Origin: JAMXLO01 sp963776505
GTDB lineage: Bacteria; Pseudomonadota; Alphaproteobacteria; Acetobacterales; Acetobacteraceae
Length of the DNA: 64,000 nt
NCBI GenBank assembly: GCA_963776505.1
Contig: CAVZNH010000057.1
Coordinates: forward strand, 1-64,000
Reading direction: 5' to 3'
The translations under genes were made by a program, and so were the position numbers. The notes under the pieces were generated by a model. It was not told the DNA's origin. It saw only the letters and a list, made by a program, of their open reading frames with translations, and ran no database searches. This document shows positions 8,184-16,608 of this stretch, in pieces (the stretch's first letter is position 1; the number at the start of each line of letters is the position of its first letter).

Positions 8184-9776
8184 ATGATAGCCTTCGCTGA
8201 GCTGCTCGAGCGCCTGGTCTTCACGCCATCGCGCAACGCCAAGATCGCGCTGCTGCGGCGTTATTTTGCGACGCAGCCGGATCCGGACCGCGGAGTCGGA
8301 CTGGCGGCGATCACGGGCGAGCTGTCATTCACTACCGCCAAGCCGGGCTTGATTCGCGAGCTTGCTGCGGCGCGCACCGATCCGGTGCTGTTCGCCTGGT
8401 CATACGACTACGTCGGCGATCTGGCCGAGACCGTCGCGTTGATGTGGCCCGCTGCGCGAACGAACGCCGCCCCACCACGTCTCGCGGAGGTGGTGGAGAC
8501 GTTGGAGAGTGCGCCGAAGATCGCGCTGCCCGACATTGTCGCCGGTTGGCTCGATGCGTCGGACGCATCGGTGCGGCTGGCATTGCTCAAGCTGATTACC
8601 GGTGGTTTGCGTGTCGGTGTCTCAGCGCGGCTGGCGAAGGTCGCACTGGCCGAGATCGGCGGCGTGGAGGCTGACGATGTGGAGGAGGTGTGGCACGGCC
8701 TTGCACCGCCCTATCTGTCGCTGTTCGCGTGGCTGGAGAAGCGCGCTCCGCGACCCGATCCGGCGCAGGCGCCGGTGTTTCGTCCGCCGATGCTGGCACA
8801 TCCACTGGAGGCGGGGGACCTCGTTGGCATGCAGCCGGCTGACTGGCGCGCCGAGTGGAAATGGGATGGCATTCGCGTACAGCTCGTCGCGACCGAAGGT
8901 GGCAGACGACTCTATTCGCGCGGCGCCGAAGACATCTCCGGTGCGTTCCCGGAAATTGTCGAGGCGATGGATTTTCATGCTGTGCTGGATGGCGAACTGC
9001 TGGTTGTCCGCGACGGACAGGCTGCTCCGTTCGCGCATCTGCAACAGCGGTTGAACCGCAAGGTCGTCAGTGCGCGCGTGATGGCGGAGTATCCCGCAGG
9101 TATCCGGCTGTACGATCTGCTGTTCGAGGCGGCCGAGGACGTGCGTCCGCTGTCGTTCGATTCACGGCGAGTGCGGCTGGAGGCATGGTATGCGCGAACG
9201 CGCCCGGCACGGATGGATCTATCGGAACTGATCCGGTTCGCCTCGCTCGATGAACTGATGGTGTTGCGGGATGGTGCGCGCGCGGCCTCGATCGAAGGGC
9301 TGATGCTGAAGCGCGGCGATGCCGCCTATGTTCCGGGTCGGGTGAAGGGTCTGTGGTGGAAATGGAAGCGTGATCCGCTGAGCATCGACGCGGTGCTGAT
9401 GTACGCGCAGCGGGGTCACGGCAAGCGCAGCAGTTACTATTCCGACTACACGTTCGGCGTGTGGCGCGATGATGAGCTGGTGCCGGTGGGGAAGGCCTAT
9501 TTCGGTTTCACCGATCAGGAGTTGGCGTTCCTCGATCGCTGGATCCGCAACCACACGGTGGCGCGGTTTGGACCGGTGCGCGAGGTGGAAAAGTCACTGG
9601 TGCTGGAAGTGGCGTTCGACGCGGCGCAGTTGTCCAATCGCCACAAGTCCGGTGTGGCGCTGCGGTTTCCACGTATCGCGCGCATCCGAACCGATAAGCC
9701 TGCGTCGGAGGCAGATCGGTTGGAGAACCTGATGGCGCTGGTGGAGAACAGGCCTGCGGTCGTTGCGGCCGATTGA
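8184..9776 (+). CDS. ATP-dependent DNA ligase (bacterial LigC/'cisplatin damage response' type)
   Basis: A 530-residue ligase. Residues 1-170 form the all-helical DNA-binding domain. The adenylation domain carries the nucleotidyl-lysine motif EWKWDGIRVQL (Lys about 226), then ILDGEL-type VLDGELLV, and EGLMLKRGDAAY. The motif V region LWWKWKRDPLSIDAVLMYAQ leads into a C-terminal OB fold. It is the non-LigD class that in many alphaproteobacteria sits beside a metallo-beta-lactamase-type exonuclease and an Lhr-like helicase. Neither partner is present here, so the gene stands alone. A nick-sealing repair role is inferred from the family. Confidence 0.9.
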   Translation: MIAFAELLERLVFTPSRNAKIALLRRYFATQPDPDRGVGLAAITGELSFTTAKPGLIRELAAARTDPVLFAWSYDYVGDLAETVALMWPAARTNAAPPRLAEVVETLESAPKIALPDIVAGWLDASDASVRLALLKLITGGLRVGVSARLAKVALAEIGGVEADDVEEVWHGLAPPYLSLFAWLEKRAPRPDPAQAPVFRPPMLAHPLEAGDLVGMQPADWRAEWKWDGIRVQLVATEGGRRLYSRGAEDISGAFPEIVEAMDFHAVLDGELLVVRDGQAAPFAHLQQRLNRKVVSARVMAEYPAGIRLYDLLFEAAEDVRPLSFDSRRVRLEAWYARTRPARMDLSELIRFASLDELMVLRDGARAASIEGLMLKRGDAAYVPGRVKGLWWKWKRDPLSIDAVLMYAQRGHGKRSSYYSDYTFGVWRDDELVPVGKAYFGFTDQELAFLDRWIRNHTVARFGPVREVEKSLVLEVAFDAAQLSNRHKSGVALRFPRIARIRTDKPASEADRLENLMALVENRPAVVAAD

Positions 9777-9828
9777 CCGGCAATTGGTCACGTGCTGCGC
9801 TCCCACCATACTTTTGGGAGGGCGAACG

Positions 9829-10620
9829 ATGCCGCTGATGCCGAACAACGCGAAGCGCAAGATGCGGGCGGGCGAGGTGGCGCTGGGTTTTGGCGTGCAC
9901 CACCTGCGCAGCATATCCACGCCGGCGATTGCCGCGGCCACTGGTCATGATTGGCTATTCCTCGACAACGAGCACGGGGCATTTTCGGTAAGCGAGATTG
10001 CCCAGCTTTGCATGGCCTCTTTGCCTATCGGGGTCACGCCACTGGTACGCGTGTGCGCCAATGCAATCGACGAGGCGACGCGCGCGCTGGACAATGGCGC
10101 GCTGGGCATTGTCATGCCGCACGTTGATACGGCGACGGAAGCGCGACGCATCGCCGAGGCGTTCCGCTATCCGCCATTGGGTCGGCGAAGCTGGGGTGGT
10201 CCGCCTGCGGTCTATGGTTTTCAGCCGCCGCCTATGGTGGAGGCTCAGAAGGCGATCAACGATGAGATACTGACCGTGGTGATGATCGAAAGCCCGGAGG
10301 CGGTGAAGAACGCCGCGGACATCGCTGCGGTGGATGGTATCGATGTGCTGTTCATCGGCACGTCGGATTTGTCGTCTGAGCTGGGGATTGCGGGCCAAAT
10401 GGGCCATCAGAAGGTGATCGACGCATACAAGGCCGTGGGCGCCGCGTGCACGAAGCATGGCAAGATACTCGGTATGGGCGGTGTTTACGACGAGGAGAAT
10501 GCGTCGCGCTATGTCGGCATGGGCGCACGGTTCGTGCTGACCGGATCGGATCACAGCTACATCATGATGGGCGCGAGCGCACGCAGCGGTTTCTTCGCGG
10601 GCTTGCCTCGCGCGGTGTAG
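9829..10620 (+). CDS. HpcH/HpaI-family aldolase, copy 1
   Basis: A 263-residue TIM-barrel aldolase of the class that cleaves or forms 2-keto-3-deoxy acids with a divalent metal. Visible features: FLDNEHGAF (metal-side Glu), the Arg in LVRVCANAID, GIVMPHVDT, the hinge RRSWGGPP, and VVMIESPEAVKNAADI with the metal-binding Glu. IDVLFIGTSDLSSELGI closes the metal site. Start ATG 9829 follows GGGAGG. About 70% similar by eye to the next gene and clearly a tandem duplicate. Substrate not determinable from sequence. Confidence 0.87.
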   Translation: MPLMPNNAKRKMRAGEVALGFGVHHLRSISTPAIAAATGHDWLFLDNEHGAFSVSEIAQLCMASLPIGVTPLVRVCANAIDEATRALDNGALGIVMPHVDTATEARRIAEAFRYPPLGRRSWGGPPAVYGFQPPPMVEAQKAINDEILTVVMIESPEAVKNAADIAAVDGIDVLFIGTSDLSSELGIAGQMGHQKVIDAYKAVGAACTKHGKILGMGGVYDEENASRYVGMGARFVLTGSDHSYIMMGASARSGFFAGLPRAV

Positions 10621-10666
10621 GGACGGGACAAGAAGATCAAACAGGCCAACAGATGGGGAGGACGTC

Positions 10667-11497
10667 ATGCCAATCGTGCACAACGTTGCGAAGCGGAAGC
10701 TGAGGGAAGGTGACATTGCCCTAGGCTTTGGCCTGCACCATCTGCGCAGCAGCGCGGCGCCGATGCTGGCTGGTGCAGCGCAGCATGACTATCTGTTCAT
10801 GGACATGGAACACGGGGCATTTACCGTGCAGGAGGCGACGCAGATCTGCATCGCTTCGCTGGCCGCTGGCATCGCTCCGATCGTGCGCGTCTGTGCCGGC
10901 GCGATCGATGAAGCGACGCGTCTGCTGGACAACGGCGCGCTGGGCATCGTGGTGCCGCATGTCGATACCAAGAAGCAGGCGCAACGTATTGCCGATGCAT
11001 TCCACTATCCGCCAATGGGGCACCGAAGCTGGGGCGGTCCTCCGCCAATCTACAGTTACATGGCACCGCACGTGTCGGAGGCACAGAAGGCGATCAACGA
11101 CGAGGTGCTGACGGTGGTGATGATCGAGAGCCCCGAGGGTGTGAAGAACGCCGACGACATCGCCTCGGTGGATGGGATCGACGTGCTGTTGATCGGCAGT
11201 TTCGACCTGACATCGGAAATGGGCATTCCGGGGCAGATGGGCCATCAAAAATTGATCGATGCCTGCGAGAGGGTCGGCGATGCCTGCCGCAAGCACGGCA
11301 AGGCACTGGGTGTGGGCGGGATCAACGACGATGAGGATGCGCGGCGCTATATCGCCATGGGCTCGCGTTTCATTACCTCAGGTAACGATCACAGCTTCAT
11401 TGTGAAGGGATCGATCGAGCGGGCTGCGTTCTATCGCAAAGTGGCCGCCGAGGCCGGGGATGGGAGCAAAGCCAAGGGAGGGAAGAAGAAGCGCTAA
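10667..11497 (+). CDS. HpcH/HpaI-family aldolase, copy 2
   Basis: A 276-residue paralogue of the preceding gene, 46 bp downstream with its own ribosome site (GGGGAGGACGTC). Same architecture: FMDMEHGAF, IVRVCAGAIDE, GIVVPHVDT, HRSWGGPP, VVMIESPEGVKNADDI and DVLLIGSFDLTSEMGI. The differences cluster in the loop after the SWGGPP hinge (IYSYMAPHVS against VYGFQPPPMV) and in FDLTS against SDLSS, which suggests altered substrate preference. A lysine-rich tail (KAKGGKKKR) extends it beyond copy 1. Confidence 0.87.
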   Translation: MPIVHNVAKRKLREGDIALGFGLHHLRSSAAPMLAGAAQHDYLFMDMEHGAFTVQEATQICIASLAAGIAPIVRVCAGAIDEATRLLDNGALGIVVPHVDTKKQAQRIADAFHYPPMGHRSWGGPPPIYSYMAPHVSEAQKAINDEVLTVVMIESPEGVKNADDIASVDGIDVLLIGSFDLTSEMGIPGQMGHQKLIDACERVGDACRKHGKALGVGGINDDEDARRYIAMGSRFITSGNDHSFIVKGSIERAAFYRKVAAEAGDGSKAKGGKKKR

Positions 11498-11586
11498 GCC
11501 GCTCATGGGTGGTCACGGGAAGGTGAAGGAAACCGAGCGGGCGGCGGACACTTTCGGACAGCGTGACGGCATCCGAAGGGAATGGC

Positions 11587-12624
11587 ATGGCCACGCTACA
11601 GAATATACTCGACGACCTCGGCAACGTGCCTGGCGCGCTTGGCTCGGCGCCAATCAATACGAACACGTTGAGCCAACCCTCCACGCTCAGTTTCATCAGC
11701 GCGGACGTTGCGGCGGCGCTGACGTCCGCAGCGCCGGTCGCTCCGACAGTGGCCGCGCCCGGTGCGCCTTACCCTGCAATGTATGTCTTCGGCGACAGCC
11801 TGTCCGATACGGGGAATGTGTCGCTTGCCACGCTTGGGCAGGTACCGGTATCGCCACCGTACGCGGCCCGTAGCTTCAGCAATGGTCCGGTGTGGGCACA
11901 GGACCTTGCACAGTCGCTCCACCTGCCTGCACTGCAACCGAGCCTTGCTGGAGGCACTGATTTCGCCTACGGCGGTGCGGAGACCGGACAGACGCCGACA
12001 CACACGCTCAATCCGACCGATTTTGCATCGCAGTATGGGCAGTTCCTGACGCAGGTTCAGTCGCCACAGCCCGGCGCACTCTATGCCGTTTGGACTGGTT
12101 CCAATGACGTGCTCGATATCGCCAACAACAGCTCGTTGACCGCGGCACAGCAGCAGGCCGACGTGGGTGCGGCGGTACAGAATGAGGTATCGGTGATCAG
12201 CGGGCTGGCGGCGCACGGCGCGCAGAACATGCTTGTGCTCAATGTGCCCGATCTAGGGAAGACCCCTTACGAGACGGCGCGCGGGCCGGCCGTGGCACAG
12301 TCCGCGACGTCACTGGCTTCGCTGTATGACAGCGAACTTGCGACGGCGCTGCAGCCCTTGGAGGCGTCTGGTGCGCTGAAGATCGATCTGGTGAACACCT
12401 TCTCGGTAATAGACCAGGCGATTGCCAATCCTGGCGCCTATGGCTTCACCAACGTGACCGATCCGCTGTGGAGCGGCGGCCTTACCAGTTCCAGCAGCGG
12501 GACACTTGCCGCGAGTGGCGCCGCGCAAAGTCAATATCTGTTCTTCGACGGTCTGCATCCGACCGCCCAGGCGCACGCGCTTCTGGCATCCGGGATCGCT
12601 CAGGGCCTTACCGGCGTCGCTTAG
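11587..12624 (+). CDS. SGNH/GDSL-family esterase
   Basis: A 345-residue hydrolase with all four SGNH blocks: the nucleophile in FGDSLSDTG (about residue 70), the oxyanion Gly in LAGGTDFAYGG, the Asn in WTGSNDVL, and the Asp/His pair in DGLHPT near the end. It matches the plant/fungal-like GDSL lipases and acyltransferases. The first 60 residues are Ser/Ala/Pro rich without a classical signal peptide or lipobox, so export is uncertain. It converges with the DUF899 gene with no gap: its TAG ends at 12624 and the opposite stop begins at 12625. Confidence 0.83.
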   Translation: MATLQNILDDLGNVPGALGSAPINTNTLSQPSTLSFISADVAAALTSAAPVAPTVAAPGAPYPAMYVFGDSLSDTGNVSLATLGQVPVSPPYAARSFSNGPVWAQDLAQSLHLPALQPSLAGGTDFAYGGAETGQTPTHTLNPTDFASQYGQFLTQVQSPQPGALYAVWTGSNDVLDIANNSSLTAAQQQADVGAAVQNEVSVISGLAAHGAQNMLVLNVPDLGKTPYETARGPAVAQSATSLASLYDSELATALQPLEASGALKIDLVNTFSVIDQAIANPGAYGFTNVTDPLWSGGLTSSSSGTLAASGAAQSQYLFFDGLHPTAQAHALLASGIAQGLTGVA

Positions 12625-13197
12625 TCAGCGATAGTCGAACTTCGCTTGCCAGCCGGCCCTCCCTTCGGGCAGGAGGTCGAACAGGTGCCAGAGTGTGCAG
12701 AAATCGTCGCCGGGTTCGAAACCGGTGTCGGCGACGCGGGCGATGGTGTCTCCTTTGCGTTGGAACACGGAGACACCCGGTAGCCAGCCGCCTGTCGTGG
12801 ACCTATAGCCCATGTCGGTGGCAAAGCTGGTTCCCCGATGGCTGACCATGGGAAATCGCCAGCCCCGAGCCGCAGCAAAGCTCTGCTGCACATGTGGTGG
12901 ATCAGGGCTGGCAACGACGAAGGCCGCGCGATCGACGATGTGTGGATAGATGCCGGTGAAGCCATCGGCCCAGAGCGTGCAGTGCGGGCAGCCGCGGCCC
13001 ATGTTGTGGATGACAAACAAGTCGCGCCTCTCGCCGAACAGCTGCGACAGGCGTACCGTCCCGGTGGGAATGGCGAAATCATAGTCTTGCACAGGCTCCG
13101 GCTCCACGTCCGCCTGGGCCTGGCGCATCTTATGTCGCAGTTCGGCGATCTCTTCGCGCCAGGCGGCAAGTTTCGCGGCGGTCTCGCGGTATGCCAT
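12625..13197 (-). CDS. DUF899 thioredoxin-like protein, second of pair
   Basis: A 190-residue protein with the DUF899 thioredoxin-like fold. It has a CxxC-type site (GRGCPHCTLWADGFTG), a strand FVIHNMG before it, and FVVASPDPP and GVSVFQRKGD after it. Members are commonly paired with ArsR regulators and thought to act in redox or detoxification chemistry, without proven function. Start ATG 13197 lies 7 bp after the restored stop of the upstream DUF899 gene. The retained CPHC contrasts with the paralogue's CKSC. Confidence 0.8.
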   Translation of the reverse strand: MAYRETAAKLAAWREEIAELRHKMRQAQADVEPEPVQDYDFAIPTGTVRLSQLFGERRDLFVIHNMGRGCPHCTLWADGFTGIYPHIVDRAAFVVASPDPPHVQQSFAAARGWRFPMVSHRGTSFATDMGYRSTTGGWLPGVSVFQRKGDTIARVADTGFEPGDDFCTLWHLFDLLPEGRAGWQAKFDYR

Positions 13198-13204
13198 GGT
13201 GGCG

Positions 13205-13913
13205 TCAGTCCTCGGTACTTGTCGTGCCAGCGCACCCATTCCATGGGGTACCTTAGGCCAACTTCATCGCGTCCCTTCGGCACAAGATCGAGGTAGTGAT
13301 AGGCGCCGTTCATCATGTCGAGGCCGCGTGCGTACGTGGAATAGGTATGATAGATCGCGCCATCCGCAGCCTTGTAGAAGACGCTGATTCCGGGTCGCTC
13401 GGTACCCGAAGACTTCATCCAAGTGTAATTGTAGAAGGTATCGCCCTTGATTTCATCGGGCGAGAATGTGACGTGATAGTCGTGATTGAAGTCGCAACCG
13501 GCGGACGAGACCCACTTAAAACTCCAGCCCATGCGCTGCTTGTATGCATTGATCTTGTCCAGTGGCGCTGACGAGATCGCCATCAACGTGACGTCACGGT
13601 GCGCCAGATGAACGTCGACGCCGTTGTAATTGTCGGCCCAGAAAGAGCAGCTTTTGCAGCCTTCCTCCCAGTCGGGACCGAGCATGAAGTGGTACACCAC
13701 AAGCTGCGAGCGCCCAGCAAACAGGTCGGCCAGGGTTTCGGGCCCGTTGGGGCCATCGAACGCATACGGCTTATCCACACGCTCCCAAGGCAGTTCGCGT
13801 CGCTCCGCACTCAGCTCGTCTCGCAGGCGATTGAACTCCTTCTCCTTTGCGAGGAACTTTTTGCGAGCCTCGAGCCACGCGTCGTGCGAAACAACCGGGT
13901 GATTGTCGATCAT
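13205..13913 (-). CDS. DUF899 thioredoxin-like protein, first of pair, C-terminal +1 frameshift
   Basis: Starts MIDNHPVVSHDAWLEARKKF and shows the family core VVYHFMLGPDWEEGCKSC followed by SFWADNYNGVDVHLAHRD. FKWVSSAGCDFNHDYHV, GISVFYKA and YHYLDLVPKGRDE follow. After WHDKY the frame runs on through the next gene to 12621, giving a non-family tail. Removing one base near 13216 gives WHDKYED and a stop at 13205, for a 235-residue protein of normal length, so that end is annotated. The start overlaps the ArsR stop by 4 bp. Confidence 0.78.
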
Positions 13914-14311
13914 CGCTTATGCTCCTTTCTGCGACGCTTGCGCTTCGGGTGTCCATCGATCTCCAGGATCGTGGCGGCGAGCAGGTCGAACTGACGCTGC
14001 CAATACACACTGTAGCGGTTGAGCCAGACGGCGGCCGCCATGATCGGGCCGGCATCGAGGCTGCAGCGGCTGATGCGGCCCGAACGCTCCTGGCGCACCA
14101 GGCCGGCGCGTACCAGCATGTGGATGTGGCGCGATACAGCCTGCAACGAGATGTCGAACGGCGCAGCCAGCTCCGACACCAGCAACTCCTCCTCGCCGAG
14201 CTGCTGCAGGATGGCGCGACGCACGGGATCGGACAGCGCGAAGAATACGCTGTCCAACAGCGCCTCCTCGGCGTTCGCCTCCTGCTCGACGGTGCGCAAT
14301 GCGGTCGACAT
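13910..14311 (-). CDS. ArsR-family transcriptional repressor (SdpR-like)
   Basis: A 133-residue winged-helix protein. It contains FFALSDPVRRAILQQLGEEE, ELAAPFDISLQAVSRHIHML (recognition helix) and AGLVRQERSGRISRCSLD (wing). No CxC-type metal site is seen, so it is likely the non-metal SdpR/aromatic-sensing branch. First gene of an operon with two DUF899 genes (4-bp overlap). A perfect palindrome 12 bp upstream of the start (14324-14343) is the probable autoregulatory operator. The start at 14311 was chosen over 14329 because it keeps the palindrome outside the gene and fits the family. Confidence 0.85.
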   Translation of the reverse strand: MSTALRTVEQEANAEEALLDSVFFALSDPVRRAILQQLGEEELLVSELAAPFDISLQAVSRHIHMLVRAGLVRQERSGRISRCSLDAGPIMAAAVWLNRYSVYWQRQFDLLAATILEIDGHPKRKRRRKEHKR

Positions 14312-14323
14312 GGGCGGCGCTAT

Positions 14324-14343
14324 TATCAACGTATCGGTTGATA
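14324..14343. promoter_or_regulatory. Palindromic operator, ArsR-DUF899 operon
   Basis: Perfect inverted repeat TATCAAC, six-base centre GTATCG, then GTTGATA. It lies just upstream of the ArsR start. Its form matches known operators of SdpR-type ArsR repressors (ATCAAC..GTTGAT). Autorepression is inferred. Confidence 0.7.
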
Positions 14344-14419
14344 GTCAACAGACTGGTTTACGGTAGGCGCGGGCGCGCGGGCGCCTTACGATCGCGTCGA
14401 TCATGCAGAGGATAGGCAG

Positions 14420-14530
14420 ATGGTCACGAAGACGCGACACTTCCGCGAGCTGAGCGAAGCAAACGAAATCCTGGTGCAGCGCTGCCTCATCGCGGCGCGG
14501 AGAGAAGCCAAGCACGGCGCGACGCGATGA
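14420..14530 (+). CDS. Small ORF (36 residues) translationally coupled to hyuA
   Basis: ATG at 14420, preceded by AGAGGATAGGCAG, opens a 36-codon frame. Its TGA overlaps the ATG of hyuA (ATGA at 14527-14530). The product is basic and likely helical (MVTKTRHFRELSEANEI then LVQRCLIAARREAKHG). The strict 4-bp overlap suggests either a real micro-protein or a leader whose translation feeds hyuA. No homologue is recognised, and a chance frame of this length is possible. Confidence 0.4.
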   Translation: MVTKTRHFRELSEANEILVQRCLIAARREAKHGATR

Positions 14531-16608
14531 CGCAAAGACGTGGTGCTCGCAATCGACTAGCCGTCGATATCGGCGGCACGTTCACTGATCTCGTGCTGGA
14601 GCTGCCTGACCGCACGCTTTCCGCGAAGCTGCTGACCACGCACGCCGCGCCGGATGAAGCGGTGATCGACGGCACCCAGACGATCCTGCGCGAGGCGGGC
14701 ATCGCCGCGTCGTCGCTTGATCTGGTGATCCACGGCACGACGCTCGCCACCAACGCGTTGATCGAGCGCAAAGGTGCGCGAACCGCGCTGATCACGACCG
14801 ATGGATTTCGCGACTCGCTGGAGATTGCCTACGAGCACCGGTTCGAGCAGTACGACCTGTATATGGAACGGCCGGAGCCGCTGGTTTCACGAGATCTGCG
14901 GCTGGAGGTGCCGGAACGCCTTGCCGCAGACGGATCTGTGCTGCTCGCGCTGGATGAGGTTGTGCTGGAACGTCTGGCGGCGGCAATCACGCAACACGAT
15001 ATCGAGGCGTTGGCGATCAGCTTCCTCCATTCTTACATAAACCCCGCACATGAGGAGCGCGCGCGAGAGGTGATATCGCGCGTGCTGCCGCATCTGGCGA
15101 TCAGCATCTCGTCGGAAGTATGCCGAGAGATCCGCGAATACGAGCGGACCTCGACCGTGGTGGCCAACGCTTACGTGCTACCCATGATGGATCGCTATCT
15201 CGCACGGATGCAGGATGGATTGCGCCGCATCGGTGCAGCCTGCCCATTGTTGCTGATGATGTCCTCGGGCGGCATCTGCACAGTGGAGACTGCACGTCGC
15301 TTTCCGGTAAGGCTGGTCGAGAGCGGACCGGCGGGCGGCGCCATACTGGCGAGACATGTTGCGGCTCGCGGCGGTTACGAGCGGGCGATTTCCTTCGACA
15401 TGGGCGGCACAACCGCGAAGATAACGCTGATCGACGACTATACACCGCAGCAATCACGACACTTCGAAGTCGCGCGTGCCTATCGATTTGCCAAGGGTAG
15501 CGGCTTTCCGGTGCGTATCCCTGTCATCGACATGGTGGAGATTGGCGCCGGTGGGGGTTCGATCGCGCGTGTTGACCGGCTGCGGCGCATCGTCGTTGGG
15601 CCTGACAGTGCCGGCGCAGATCCGGGCCCGGCATGCTATGCGCGCGGTGGCAACCAGCCGACAGTGACGGATGCCGATGTAGTGCTGGGCCGCATCGATC
15701 TGACGCGCTTTGCCGGTGGCAAGATCGCGTTGGATCCCGCGCGGGCACTCAAGGCGGCGACCGAAGCTATCGCTGCACCGCTGTCGATGCCTGTGCAGGA
15801 AGCGGCGCGCGGTATCGCCGAAATCGTCGACGAGACTATGGCGAGTGCGGCACGCGTGCATGCGGTGGAGAACGGCAAGGAGACCTCGGGTCGCACGCTG
15901 ATCGCTTTTGGCGGCGCGGCCCCGCTGCACGCCGTCCGGCTGGCCCAGAAGCTCGGTATTCGCCGAGTCGTGGTGCCGCCGGATGCCGGTGTGGGTTCAG
16001 CACTCGGCTTTCTCGGTGCGCCGATCGCCTATGAAGTTGTGCGCACACTGCTGGTGCGGCTCGATGCACTGGAGCAGAGGACGATCGATGCGCTGTTCGC
16101 CGATATGCGCGCCGAAGCCGAAGCAGTGGTGCGGCTCGGCGTGCCACGGGGAGCGTTGGTCGAAACGCGTACGGGGTTCATGCGCTACCGCGGGCAGGGT
16201 CACGAGGTTGCGGTGCTGCTGCCCGACGGTGCGCTCGATCCTGTCGCCCTGCGTGCAGCGTTCGACAAGACGTATGCTCGCGTCTATGGCCGCGTGATTC
16301 CTCGACTGGAAGTCGAAGCCGTGACCTGGACGCTGTCGCTTGCGGAGCCGCATGACCTGCCGGAGCAGTTGCAGGTGCCGGCGGTAGCGGGCGCCGCAGC
16401 GCCGATCGGACGGTGTCGCATCGTCGAGCCGATCAGCGGCGAAGCTGTCGATGCGTTGCAGTTCGCGCGTGGGGCATTGCTTGTGGGAGCCCGCGTATCC
16501 GGGCCTGCTGTCATCGTCGAAGACGGCACCTCAACCATCGTGCCGAGCGGCTATGTGGCGCATATTGGCGGTGCCTCTGACATTGTGATCGAGGAGATTG
16601 AGGCGTGA
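14527..16608 (+). CDS. Hydantoinase/oxoprolinase subunit A (HyuA family), operon 1
   Basis: A 693-residue ATP-dependent subunit of the N-methylhydantoinase/5-oxoprolinase/acetone-carboxylase superfamily. The N-terminal actin-like ATPase part has DIGGTFTDLVLE and VIHGTTLATNALIERKGA. A second phosphate motif, ISFDMGGTTAKITLIDD, lies near residue 300, followed by EIGAGGGSIA and GADPGPACYARGG. The C-terminal hydantoinase region ends with SGPAVIVEDGTSTIVPSG. With HyuB it hydrolyses cyclic amides or carboxylates small molecules at the cost of ATP; the substrate is unknown. Its stop overlaps the GTG of hyuB by 4 bp. Confidence 0.88.
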   Translation: MTQRRGARNRLAVDIGGTFTDLVLELPDRTLSAKLLTTHAAPDEAVIDGTQTILREAGIAASSLDLVIHGTTLATNALIERKGARTALITTDGFRDSLEIAYEHRFEQYDLYMERPEPLVSRDLRLEVPERLAADGSVLLALDEVVLERLAAAITQHDIEALAISFLHSYINPAHEERAREVISRVLPHLAISISSEVCREIREYERTSTVVANAYVLPMMDRYLARMQDGLRRIGAACPLLLMMSSGGICTVETARRFPVRLVESGPAGGAILARHVAARGGYERAISFDMGGTTAKITLIDDYTPQQSRHFEVARAYRFAKGSGFPVRIPVIDMVEIGAGGGSIARVDRLRRIVVGPDSAGADPGPACYARGGNQPTVTDADVVLGRIDLTRFAGGKIALDPARALKAATEAIAAPLSMPVQEAARGIAEIVDETMASAARVHAVENGKETSGRTLIAFGGAAPLHAVRLAQKLGIRRVVVPPDAGVGSALGFLGAPIAYEVVRTLLVRLDALEQRTIDALFADMRAEAEAVVRLGVPRGALVETRTGFMRYRGQGHEVAVLLPDGALDPVALRAAFDKTYARVYGRVIPRLEVEAVTWTLSLAEPHDLPEQLQVPAVAGAAAPIGRCRIVEPISGEAVDALQFARGALLVGARVSGPAVIVEDGTSTIVPSGYVAHIGGASDIVIEEIEA

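Noticed and set aside
12621..13913. 430-codon DUF899 frame spanning both DUF899 genes
   Set aside because: After WHDKY the tail is an out-of-frame reading of the second DUF899 gene. A one-base correction gives a normal stop at 13205.
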